Made by a program: the position numbers and the translations under genes
In this document: piece after piece, positions 48,070 through 55,646 of the stretch
Numbering within the stretch: the first letter of the stretch is position 1
Layout: each line of letters starts with the position of its first letter
The notes under the pieces: generated by a model
The model's database searches: none
Seen by the model: only the letters and a program-made list of their open reading frames with translations
Told to the model about the DNA's origin: nothing
NCBI GenBank assembly: GCA_963786155.1
Contig: CAWAXW010000006.1
Location: forward strand, 620,001 to 684,000
Source of the DNA: CAWAXW01 sp963786155
GTDB taxonomy: Bacteria; Actinomycetota; CADDZG01; WHSQ01
Length of the DNA: 64,000 bases
Reading direction: 5' to 3'

Positions 48070-49358
48070 TGGCGCGCCGTTTCCTCTTGGCGGGGGTCGC
48101 CGCAGTCGTACTGATGGTCGCGGTCCCCTCCGCGTGGGCGTCACACACGACCGAGGGCGGTGACGTCACCGCCGAGGAAGCGGTGCACGAGATCGAGACT
48201 GCTCGTGCTCTGGTACTCGACAGCGTCCAGCTTTACGAAGCCGGGCAAGCCGAGGACGCATACATCGCGGCGCGCAACTCCTACCTCGACCACTTCGAAT
48301 ATGTCGAGATTCCGTTGCGGGTGCGCGACGAGAGCCTCACCCTGCAGGTCGAAGAGGACTACGCCGCGCTCCGCAACCTGATCGAGGCGGGAGCTCCGCT
48401 CGATGAGGTCGAGAAGACCGCGGTCGAGGTCAACCGTGGACTCGACGAGGTGGAGCGAACGCTTTCTAAACCCGGCTTGGCTGCGCCGATGCTCGCTCTC
48501 GTCTTCGCGTTCACGATCGTCTTCCGGGAGGGCTTTGAAGCCGTGCTTGTCGTAGCCGCGATCTTGGGCTACCTCGAGGCCAGCAGGAACACCCAGTACC
48601 GCGGCCCGGTCCTCATGGGCGTCGGGGGAGCGGTCGTCGCAACCATTGTGCTGTTCGTCGCAACGACCCTGTTCGTGCAACTTGCGCCGCTCCAGCGTGA
48701 GCTGCTCGAGGCGGGCACCGCGCTGCTGGCGGTGGGCGTGCTGTTCTACGTTTCTTTCTGGCTGATCACGCGCCTGGAGCACCGCCGCTGGATGGAGTTC
48801 ATGAAAGCCAAGGTGTGGGCCGCCGCGACGACCGGCTCGACACTTGCGTTGGCGGGCGTCGGCTTCACGGCGGTCTTCCGGGAAGGCTTCGAGACGACGC
48901 TCTTCTTCCAAGCGCTGATGAGCTTCGCCGAGGGGCTGCTCGTCTACGTCGCCATTGGAACTGCTTTGGGCATCGCCAGTCTCGCGGTCATCGCCTGGGT
49001 CGTCTTCAAAGCCGGGCGCAAGCTGCCGGTACGGGTATTCCTGACGACGGCCGTCGTCATGGTCATGGCCATGTCGGTCGCGTTCGTGGGCAACGCTGTG
49101 CGGGGCTTCCAGGAAGCGACCTATCTCCCCGTGACCTTCATCGAGTCGTTACCGGACCTGCCGATCTTCCTTGCGCAATTGACCGGGTGGTACCCGACGC
49201 GGGAGACGATCCTGGCTCAGGTCGCGTTGACGATCGTCTACGTGCTGGGAGCGATCTGGACGTTCGTCATCCTGCCGCGCCGGGAGAAGATGGTGCGAAA
49301 GGCACCGGCCGTGGGCGACGAAGAGACCGAGCCCGAGCGGGAGCAGGCTTCCGTCTGA
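48069..49358 (+). CDS. FTR1-family high-affinity iron permease
   Basis: A 429-residue protein with a signal-like segment (ARRFLLAGVAAVVLMVAVPS) and a helical extracytoplasmic domain (residues 30-135, including YLDHFEYVEIPLR). The seven-helix permease follows, with the two diagnostic REGFE motifs at 153-157 and 271-275. These Glu-rich motifs carry iron through FTR1/EfeU channels. Start and stop both overlap neighbours by one base, so it is co-translated with the lipoprotein and the HyuA-like gene. No DyP peroxidase (EfeB) is in the operon. Confidence 0.93.
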   Translation: MARRFLLAGVAAVVLMVAVPSAWASHTTEGGDVTAEEAVHEIETARALVLDSVQLYEAGQAEDAYIAARNSYLDHFEYVEIPLRVRDESLTLQVEEDYAALRNLIEAGAPLDEVEKTAVEVNRGLDEVERTLSKPGLAAPMLALVFAFTIVFREGFEAVLVVAAILGYLEASRNTQYRGPVLMGVGGAVVATIVLFVATTLFVQLAPLQRELLEAGTALLAVGVLFYVSFWLITRLEHRRWMEFMKAKVWAAATTGSTLALAGVGFTAVFREGFETTLFFQALMSFAEGLLVYVAIGTALGIASLAVIAWVVFKAGRKLPVRVFLTTAVVMVMAMSVAFVGNAVRGFQEATYLPVTFIESLPDLPIFLAQLTGWYPTRETILAQVALTIVYVLGAIWTFVILPRREKMVRKAPAVGDEETEPEREQASV

Positions 49359-51463
49359 TGGCCGTGCGGATCGGGGTCGACGTCGGCGGGACGTTCACGA
49401 AGGCCGTCGCGTGCGACACGATCAGCGGAGAAGTCGTTGCACGATCCATTGTTCCCACCAGTCACGGAGCCGTAACAGGTGTTGCCCAAGGCGTGCTCGA
49501 TGCGCTGGCTTCGACCGCGCAGCAGGTGAAAGCCGAGGGTTTCGGGCCGATCCAGCTCGTCAGCCACTCGACGACGCAAGCGGTGAACGCGTTGCTCGAA
49601 GGCGACACCGCGATCGTCGGCATCCTCGGGATCGGCCGACGTCCGGACCTCAAGAAGGCGCGCACTCGGACGGCGGTAGGCGAGATCAGACTCGCGCCGG
49701 GACGACGACTCGTGACTCTGCATACCTTCATCGATGCCAGCGACGGTTTGGACAAGGACCGCATCAGAACCGTCCTGCACGAACTGGTCGAGGAAGGGGC
49801 CGAGGTCGTTTGCGTTTCCGAAGCATTCGGCGTCGAAGACGCGAGAGGTGAATGGCTCGCGCTGGAGGTCGCCGAAGAGCTCGGCGTGCCGGCCTGTGCA
49901 GGTCACGAGCTGACGGGTCTGTACGGCCTCGAGATGCGAACTGTGACCTCCGCGCTCAACGCCAGCATCCTGCCGGCTGCGGTCCGGACCGCACGCCTCG
50001 TAGCAGAGGCCGTTGCACAGGATGCTCCGGACATCCCGTTGCTCGTCATGAGGGGTGATGGGGGAGCGGTGGATCTCTCAACCATGGAGCGGCACCCCAT
50101 CCTCACCGCGTTCAGCGGGCCTGCCGCATCGGTGGCCGGCGCCCTGCGTCACCTCTCGGTGACCGACGGGGTTGTAGTGGAGGTCGGCGGCACGTCGACG
50201 AACGTGAGCGCGATCCAGAGAGGCAGACCGATCCTCTCTTACGTTCGAGTGCTCGACCACGTGACTTCGGTTCGGAGCATCGACGTACGCGTTGTGGGCG
50301 TGGCGGGCGGAAGCTTGATGCGAGTGCGGCGACGCATGGGCCGGGTGGGCATCGCGGACGTCGGCCCCCGTTCGGCGCACATCGCCGGACTTCCTTATGC
50401 CTGCTTCGCGGGAGCCGACGAGTTGGAAGGCGCGTACCCGCGCTTGATAGCGCCTCGTCCGGGAGACCCCGTCGAATATCTCGTGTTGGAATCGCCGGAG
50501 GGTCGCCGGTTCGCGCCGACGGTCACATGCGCCGCAAACATGTTGGGCTCCGTGCCAGAAGGCGCTTACGCGCGGGCCGATCGAGACGCCGCGACACGCG
50601 CCTTCGATATCGCGGCCGCCTGGATGGGCACTAACGGCCGCGCTCTTGCCCAGTCGATGCTCGATACCGCCGCGGGCAAGGTCGCCCGCGTCATCCACGA
50701 CACGATGCGAGACCACGACCTGAGCTCTCCTGAGGTGATCGGCCTCGGCGGGGGAGCGGGAGCCCTCGTGCCGCCGACCGCTCGTGCTCTCACACTCGAC
50801 TGGCGGATCCCGCCCGAGGCCGAAGTGATCTCGTCGGTGGGCGACGCCCTTTCGATGGTGAGGATCGAGATCGAGCGCACTTTAGTCAACCCCGACGGGG
50901 CCGCGATCGAGACGCTTCATCGAGATGCCGAGGAAGCCGCGCTGAAGGCGGGCGCCGCGCCGTCCACGATCCAGGTCGAGAGCGAAGCCGTACCGGAACG
51001 AGGGGCCCTGCGGGTGGTGGCTTACGGTTCGCTGGCACTCGAGGCAGGAGCGAGACAAGAGCCGACGGACGCCGGGGGCCGGCAACGGATCGCGCGCATG
51101 ATGCTCGGCGAAGAGCCGTCGCTCATCGGCGAGACCTCGTCGTACTCGGTTTACGCGAACGAGCGGTCGTCCCGCAGACGATTCATCGTGGTCGATCGAG
51201 CGGGGTCGGTGGTCGCCGACGTTCGCGGGACTGCTCTGACGGGAACGGGCTTGGAAGTCGCGGCCGCGCTCGAAGAGCGCGTGCCGGCGCAGACGCGTTA
51301 CTTCGGCCCCCTCAAGGTCGCGCCGGCCGTGCGAGTGATCCGCGGCTCGCGGCTGATCGACCTGACATTGATCTCGAGACCGGACGAAGCCCTGCAGGCG
51401 GCCGTGACGGAGTGCTCGCTCGCAGACGAGGGCCCGGTCATCGCTCTTCTCTCGCGCGACTAG
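49358..51463 (+). CDS. Hydantoinase/5-oxoprolinase-family (HyuA-like) protein
   Basis: A 701-residue protein beginning MAVRIGVDVGGTFTKAVACD, the ATPase-fold phosphate-1 motif of HyuA/OplA proteins. SHSTTQAVNALLEGDTAIVG, SGPAASVAGALRHL, VVEVGGTSTNVSA and IGLGGGAGALVPPTA follow. The family hydrolyses hydantoins, 5-oxoproline or acetone-type substrates in an ATP-dependent way, usually with a HyuB partner gene. None is present here. Its placement inside an iron operon, with one-base overlaps on both sides, is unusual. The true substrate is unknown. Confidence 0.85.
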   Translation: MAVRIGVDVGGTFTKAVACDTISGEVVARSIVPTSHGAVTGVAQGVLDALASTAQQVKAEGFGPIQLVSHSTTQAVNALLEGDTAIVGILGIGRRPDLKKARTRTAVGEIRLAPGRRLVTLHTFIDASDGLDKDRIRTVLHELVEEGAEVVCVSEAFGVEDARGEWLALEVAEELGVPACAGHELTGLYGLEMRTVTSALNASILPAAVRTARLVAEAVAQDAPDIPLLVMRGDGGAVDLSTMERHPILTAFSGPAASVAGALRHLSVTDGVVVEVGGTSTNVSAIQRGRPILSYVRVLDHVTSVRSIDVRVVGVAGGSLMRVRRRMGRVGIADVGPRSAHIAGLPYACFAGADELEGAYPRLIAPRPGDPVEYLVLESPEGRRFAPTVTCAANMLGSVPEGAYARADRDAATRAFDIAAAWMGTNGRALAQSMLDTAAGKVARVIHDTMRDHDLSSPEVIGLGGGAGALVPPTARALTLDWRIPPEAEVISSVGDALSMVRIEIERTLVNPDGAAIETLHRDAEEAALKAGAAPSTIQVESEAVPERGALRVVAYGSLALEAGARQEPTDAGGRQRIARMMLGEEPSLIGETSSYSVYANERSSRRRFIVVDRAGSVVADVRGTALTGTGLEVAAALEERVPAQTRYFGPLKVAPAVRVIRGSRLIDLTLISRPDEALQAAVTECSLADEGPVIALLSRD

Positions 51464-51903
51464 TGGCCATATACAGACCGCCCAAGCCGCGGTGGCCCCT
51501 TGCCGTCGGCGTCGGCGTGGTCTGCATCTTGATCGGAACCGGCATCGGGATGGCGATCGGGAGCCGCGATCCAGACCCCGCCGAAGTGGCGGCCGATCTA
51601 CGAGCCGAGCTCGTGGCCGCAGCCGGCTCACTCGAAGTCGCCGAGATCGAGTATTCGGAATCGGTCACCGATGGGGACATCACGAAACAGGCCGAGTACG
51701 AGGGAGCGCTGAGCGCGATCGAGTCCAGCCGCGCTCGCTACGAAGAGGCGGCCCCGGCGATCGAATCGCTGGCGCCCTCGACATCCGATGAGATCGCGAC
51801 CCTCTACGACGAGTGCACGAGCGCGATGCGCGCACAAGCCGACGCCGAAGACGTGAATGGTTGTCTAACCGAGTTGGCCGACCTATTGAAGGGCGAGACC
51901 TAA
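51463..51903 (+). CDS. Small single-pass membrane protein, last gene of iron operon
   Basis: 146 residues from a GTG overlapping the previous stop (TAGTG). One N-terminal helix (PLAVGVGVVCILIGTGIGMA) is preceded by a basic cytosolic segment. An acidic helical ectodomain follows (AADLRAELVAAAGSLEVAEI, EYSESVTDGDITKQAEYEGA), with two Cys (YDECTS, VNGCLTE) that could pair. No family was recognised. A short hairpin (51908-51921, CGAGG-CTCT-CCTCG) after the stop may end the operon. Confidence 0.7.
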   Translation: MAIYRPPKPRWPLAVGVGVVCILIGTGIGMAIGSRDPDPAEVAADLRAELVAAAGSLEVAEIEYSESVTDGDITKQAEYEGALSAIESSRARYEEAAPAIESLAPSTSDEIATLYDECTSAMRAQADAEDVNGCLTELADLLKGET

Positions 51904-52023
51904 GCACCGAGGCTCTCCTCGATTTCGGTTTTCCAATCGTTGGTGCCGGGTATGCACATGACAACGAGGGGTGAACACCGAGCACTCAGCCCGTGACCGG
52001 GCTATGGACACATGGAGGTTTAG

Positions 52024-52620
52024 ATGAATCGAACGCGCCGTTTTCTGGCGGGTCTGCTCGCTGCGGCCGTAGTCCTCAGCCCTGCAGCAGCCTCGGGCAA
52101 GAGTGGCTCGAGCTGGGATGACAACCGTGTCGAGCTCGAGAACCACAATGACAATTCCTATGTCGCTAGGTCGAAGCTCAAGGTCGTCAGGGTTTCCGGG
52201 GACGTCGTCGATGCCAAGAACATCGCCAGTGCCTATGCGAACTGCACAGATTGCACGACGATCGCAGCGGCCGTCCAGGTTGTGCTGGCCGGAGACAACC
52301 CCAGCCAGGTAGTTCCCGAGAACTACGCCGTGGCCGTCAACGAGGAGTGCACTCGTTGCAAGACGATGGCGACCGCTCACCAGTTCGTCATCACGACGGA
52401 CGGTCGCATGAACTTCACGGATAACGGTGAGGAAGCCATCGAGGACATCGAGGAAGACCTCGAGTACCTCGTCGAATCCGACCCCGAGCCGGCTCATTTC
52501 GGCGCAGAGATGGACCGTCTAATGAATGAGCTGCAGCAGATATTGGATACCCAGCTTCAGAAATCGGGCCGCGACGGGGACATCGAAGAGGACGACGACG
52601 ACGATTCGGATGAGGACTAA
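52024..52620 (+). CDS. Secreted protein with duplicated CxxC module (M50 locus)
   Basis: A 198-residue protein with GGAGG five bases before the ATG. A signal peptide (RRFLAGLLAAAVVLSPAAAS) is followed by two related segments: NIASAYANCTDCTTIAAAVQ (C74, C77) and NYAVAVNEECTRCKTMATAH (C109, C112). A long acidic helical region and a final run of Asp/Glu follow. The paired CxxC motifs could form disulfides, bind metal, or be modified. The NIASA element recurs in the small protein encoded at 52792 (TNIASAINVG). The gene opens a locus of small peptides and an M50 protease. No described family or function is known to me. Confidence 0.72.
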   Translation: MNRTRRFLAGLLAAAVVLSPAAASGKSGSSWDDNRVELENHNDNSYVARSKLKVVRVSGDVVDAKNIASAYANCTDCTTIAAAVQVVLAGDNPSQVVPENYAVAVNEECTRCKTMATAHQFVITTDGRMNFTDNGEEAIEDIEEDLEYLVESDPEPAHFGAEMDRLMNELQQILDTQLQKSGRDGDIEEDDDDDSDED

Positions 52621-52626
52621 CAAGCA

Positions 52627-52648
52627 AGCCCGAACGATGCTTCGGGCT
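52627..52648 (+). terminator. Hairpin after the CxxC gene
   Basis: AGCCCGAA - CGATGC - TTCGGGCT forms a perfect 8-bp stem seven bases after the stop. No T run follows. It may stabilise the transcript end or reduce read-through into the peptide genes. Confidence 0.5.
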
Positions 52649-52791
52649 CGTCGTCGAACCCGTCGCACGCGACCGACCAAGATGTAAGCGAACAATTCCA
52701 TTCATCTAACAACGCGTCGTCGGGTACTTAACAAGCAACAACAACGCGCTTTCGTGTGTTTACGCACAACGCGGATGGAGATGAATCAATC
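52649..52791 (+). promoter_or_regulatory. AT-richer leader upstream of the small-peptide genes
   Basis: This 143-bp spacer contains locally AT-rich tracts (AACAATTCCATTCATCTAAC, TACTTAACAAGCAACAACAA) unlike the GC-rich surroundings. It probably holds a promoter for the peptide genes. A specific -35/-10 pair was not assigned. Confidence 0.4.
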
Positions 52792-52998
52792 ATGACTAAG
52801 GAACAGCGCAAAGCACGTGATGAGCTGAAGAAAGAGATCAAGGATGCGGTTGCAGACACGACGAACATCGCGTCGGCGATAAATGTTGGAGGAGAAGGAA
52901 AGAACGCATCGGTCTCAACCCGACAGCGAGTGGTGCACCGGGACGGCAGAACCATCACCGTCACGGAGCGCAACGAATCAACATCATCGGATCGATAA
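52792..52998 (+). CDS. Small charged peptide/protein of the M50 locus (68 aa)
   Basis: The ATG at 52792 follows GGAG by eleven bases; an open frame also extends upstream. The 68 residues have a Lys/Glu-rich helical first half (KEQRKARDELKKEIKDAV). The Asn/Ala/Ser-rich middle, TTNIASAINVGGEGKNASVS, echoes the NIASA element of the CxxC protein upstream. The tail is hydrophilic and beta-prone (VVHRDGRTITVTERNESTSS). It has no signal peptide and no Cys. It is probably another member of the peptide set, of unknown function. Confidence 0.6.
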   Translation: MTKEQRKARDELKKEIKDAVADTTNIASAINVGGEGKNASVSTRQRVVHRDGRTITVTERNESTSSDR

Positions 52999-53028
52999 CC
53001 CACTAGCGAACGGAAGGGGGGATGCAGG

Positions 53029-53244
53029 ATGGCTGACGAGAACCTCAAGAAGACCGAAGGCCTCGACTCCACGGAGCTCGAGCAGCAAGGAACCGAGGAG
53101 GTCGGTGACCGTGAGGAGATGTCATTGATCAATGCCAACATCGCAGCACCGGTGAACGCAGCGGTCGCCGCCAACATCTTGTCCGACGGTTCCACGGCGT
53201 ATGCCAACGCCGAGCAGGATGTGGACATCGATCAAAGCACGTAA
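53029..53244 (+). CDS. Paralogous acidic peptide 1 (71 aa), candidate M50 substrate
   Basis: Has a GGAAGGGGG ribosome-binding region. The peptide shares with its two downstream paralogues the block QQGTEEVGDREEMSL, then LINANIAAPVNAAVAANILS, and an acidic tail ending DIDQST. The layout resembles a leader plus core as in ribosomally made modified peptides: a charged conserved N-terminal half, then a small-residue, Asn-rich half. There is no Sec signal, Cys or lanthionine-type Ser/Thr-Cys pattern. The function is unknown; processing by the nearby M50 protease is inference. Confidence 0.7.
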   Translation: MADENLKKTEGLDSTELEQQGTEEVGDREEMSLINANIAAPVNAAVAANILSDGSTAYANAEQDVDIDQST

Positions 53245-53285
53245 CCAGATCACACGAAGTTGAATTCGAACGAAGGGAGACAAAG

Positions 53286-53495
53286 ATGACGGACAAGACC
53301 AGGGATCAAGGTCTCACCGCCGACGACATCCAGAAGCAGGGGACCGAAGAGGTCGGAGATCGTGAAGAGATGTCTCTGATCAACGCCAACCTCGCTGCTC
53401 CTGTGAACGCCGCGGTGGCTGCAAACGTCCTCTCGGACGACGCGGTTGCGGTTGCGAACGCCGAGCAGGACGCCGACATCGACCAGAGCACCTAA
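53286..53495 (+). CDS. Paralogous acidic peptide 2 (69 aa), candidate M50 substrate
   Basis: AGGGAGA precedes the ATG. It reads KQGTEEVGDREEMSL, LINANLAAPVNAAVAANVLS, DDAVAVANAEQD, ending DIDQST. It is nearly identical in its middle to peptide 1, with a two-residue deletion near the N-terminus. Three tandem copies with conserved middles and free N-termini suggest selection on the central block. No homologue name is known to me. Confidence 0.7.
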   Translation: MTDKTRDQGLTADDIQKQGTEEVGDREEMSLINANLAAPVNAAVAANVLSDDAVAVANAEQDADIDQST

Positions 53496-53511
53496 GCGAG
53501 GCGATCCCATA

Positions 53512-53727
53512 ATGACCGATAAGAAAGCTCGAACTGCCGAAGGCCTCACCGATGAGGAGCTCCAGAAGCAGGGGAGCGAAGAGGTCGGTGAGCGAGAGGA
53601 GATGTCTCTCGTAAACGCCAATGTGGCGATCCCCATCAACGCCGCGGTTGCTGCGAACGTTCTCTCGGACGACGCAGTGGCGTATGCCGATGCCACGCAG
53701 GACTCTGTGATCGACCAGAGCTCCTAG
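53512..53727 (+). CDS. Paralogous acidic peptide 3 (71 aa), candidate M50 substrate
   Basis: The ATG lies sixteen bases after the previous stop; the ribosome-binding site is weak, so translation may be coupled. It is the most divergent copy: KQGSEEVGEREEMSL, LVNANVAIPINAAVAANVLS, tail VIDQSS. Conservative changes (I/V, D/E, T/S) across the three copies indicate protein-level constraint. The attenuator hairpin starts 24 bases after its stop. Confidence 0.7.
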   Translation: MTDKKARTAEGLTDEELQKQGSEEVGEREEMSLVNANVAIPINAAVAANVLSDDAVAYADATQDSVIDQSS

Positions 53728-53750
53728 GCACAGAACGGATCAGTTGAGGA

Positions 53751-53779
53751 AGACGGCCCCCTCCCCGAGGGGGCCGTCT
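53751..53779 (+). terminator. Strong intrinsic terminator/attenuator between peptide genes and M50 gene
   Basis: AGACGGCCCCCTC - CCC - GAGGGGGCCGTCT is a perfect 13-bp stem with a three-base loop, followed by TTG. It lies between the last peptide gene and the ribosome-binding site of the M50 protease gene. Partial read-through would give many peptide transcripts per protease transcript, as in precursor-peptide operons. Confidence 0.8.
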
Positions 53780-53808
53780 TTGACTTCAAGGGCACACAGG
53801 AGGACGAC

Positions 53809-55575
53809 ATAGGCACCCGCACATCCGCCGCGCCACCTCCGCCGCCTCCAACGGCGGCGCAGGAGACCTCGGCGACACCTCGCCTTGCCGACGGTGTGGA
53901 GCTTCTAGGCGAGTACGAGGGCTCGGGCTTCAAGGAGCCTCGCTTCTTGGTACGTCGCCCGGGAGGCGAGATGATTCAGGTGACCGAGCTCATCTATCTG
54001 GTTGCCGAGGAGATCGATGGGTCCCGGGGCTACGAAGAGATCGCGGGACGCGTCGGCGAGCGCTACGGCAAGGAAGTCAGCGCCGACAACGTCAAGACCC
54101 TCGTCGAGGAGAACCTGGCGGCGACGGGGCTATTGGCGGGCCGAGAGCAAGAGGCCGCCGCAAAGCCCGATCAACTGCTTGCCCTGAAGTTCAAGTTCAC
54201 CCTCGTTCCCGAGAAGCTGGTGAACTTCATTGCCGCCCTGCTGCGACCACTGTTCTGGCCTCCGATCATCTTCGTCGTGGTCGGCGCGCTGGTGGCGCTC
54301 GACGTCTGGTACTTCGGGATTCACGGGATCGCCCAGTCAATCCGCGATGTCATCTACCAACCACTCGTCGTCCTCATGATCTACGGACTGCTGATCGTCT
54401 CCGTCATGTGGCACGAGCTCGGCCACGCGGCTGCATGTCGCTACGGTGGCGCGCGGCCGGGACGAATCGGTTTCGGCCTCTACGTCGTCTGGCCCACGTT
54501 CTTCACCGACGTCTCCGATGCCCTCAAGCTTGCCAAAGGGGGCAGGGTCCGCACCGACCTTGGAGGGCTGTATTTCAACATGCTCTTCTCGTTGGCCGTC
54601 GGTGGCGTCTATTTCCTCACCGGTTTCGAACCGCTTCTAGTTCTGATCGTCATGCAACACATGATCATGCTCTACAACCTGGTGCCGTTCCTTCGCCTTG
54701 ACGGTTATCACACGATCAGTGACATCACAGGCATCCCCGACCTCTTTGGCCGCATCAAGCCCGCGCTCAAAGGGATGGTTCCCTGGAAGGACACGCCGGA
54801 CGAGGTCACGGAGCTGAAGCGTTGGGCCCGCACCGTCGTCACCGTATGGGTCATCCTCGTCATCCCCGTCCTTCTGTATCTGTTCGGGATGATGATCCTG
54901 AGCCTCCCTCGCGTCGTTGCTACTGGGTGGGACTCCGTCCTCTTGCAGTGGGACAAGTTGCAGAGCGCTCTCGATGAAGATGCTCTTGCGAAGGCAGCCG
55001 TCGCCGGCCTGCAAGCGGCGCTGATCGTGCTACCCGCAACCGGCATGTTCGTCTCGCTGTCACACGTCGGCAAACGGATCGTCACCGGGTTCGTCGATAT
55101 GACATCGGAGCGACCCATCCTGAGGACTTCTCTCGGGTTCGTTGGAGTCGCGGCGATCGCCACGGCCGTCTACGTGCTGATCCCGAACGGCGAGTACCGG
55201 CCGATCCAGGAGGGTGAGGACTGGACGGTCGCAGACTCCTTCGCTGCCATGTCTGAGGTCGAGAGTGGACGCCCGAGTCTGCCCGAGGCCAGACAGGAGG
55301 AACTAGGCGGCGCACCCGGATTGCACGAGACCGGTCAGTCGTTCGAGTCCTCGTATCGAAGAACCGAAGCCGAGGACCCGGCGGCCCCCGCTCAGGACCC
55401 GGCGGTCCCGGCCGGGGACGATGACGCGGACGAGACCTCGGAAGAGGAAGAACCCAGCGAGGATGAAGCGGAGGCCCCGGCCCCCACGCCGACCGAGGAA
55501 GAGCCCGAGAGCGAGGAAACGCCCACCAGCGAAACAGAGGAAGAGGAACCAACCCCCACGCCGTCCTCCTCCTAA
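53809..55575 (+). CDS. M50-family intramembrane zinc metalloprotease with N-terminal PqqD/RRE-like domain
   Basis: A perfect AGGAGG (53798-53803) lies five bases before an ATA codon at 53809. The only classical in-frame start, GTG 53896, lacks a ribosome-binding site and cuts into the N-terminal domain, so ATA is taken as the start (588 aa). After a Pro-rich segment the N-terminal ~85 residues (VELLGEYEGSGFKEPRFLVR, ELIYLVAEEIDGSRGYEEIA, VSADNVKTLVEENLAATGLL) resemble a PqqD-like winged-helix peptide-recognition fold. Membrane helices follow with HELGH (202-206) and a downstream D298 in PFLRLDGYH, the zinc site of S2P-type proteases. The C-terminal ~90 residues are Pro/Glu/Thr/Ser-rich. It probably cleaves the neighbouring peptides within or at the membrane; the substrate is inferred. 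Confidence 0.8.
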   Translation: MGTRTSAAPPPPPPTAAQETSATPRLADGVELLGEYEGSGFKEPRFLVRRPGGEMIQVTELIYLVAEEIDGSRGYEEIAGRVGERYGKEVSADNVKTLVEENLAATGLLAGREQEAAAKPDQLLALKFKFTLVPEKLVNFIAALLRPLFWPPIIFVVVGALVALDVWYFGIHGIAQSIRDVIYQPLVVLMIYGLLIVSVMWHELGHAAACRYGGARPGRIGFGLYVVWPTFFTDVSDALKLAKGGRVRTDLGGLYFNMLFSLAVGGVYFLTGFEPLLVLIVMQHMIMLYNLVPFLRLDGYHTISDITGIPDLFGRIKPALKGMVPWKDTPDEVTELKRWARTVVTVWVILVIPVLLYLFGMMILSLPRVVATGWDSVLLQWDKLQSALDEDALAKAAVAGLQAALIVLPATGMFVSLSHVGKRIVTGFVDMTSERPILRTSLGFVGVAAIATAVYVLIPNGEYRPIQEGEDWTVADSFAAMSEVESGRPSLPEARQEELGGAPGLHETGQSFESSYRRTEAEDPAAPAQDPAVPAGDDDADETSEEEEPSEDEAEAPAPTPTEEEPESEETPTSETEEEEPTPTPSSS

Positions 55576-55646
55576 CCCCAGGAAGGGGCTACACCCCCTC
55601 TGGTCGAAAGAAAGGGGGCCGTTCTCCTCGTGAAAGGACCAACGTC

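Noticed and set aside
52024..55575. Naming the M50 locus as a daptide, lanthipeptide or other known RiPP class
   Set aside because: No aminotransferase, oxidoreductase, methyltransferase, LanM, YcaO or radical SAM gene is present, and the peptides lack the required core residues, so no known class is supported.
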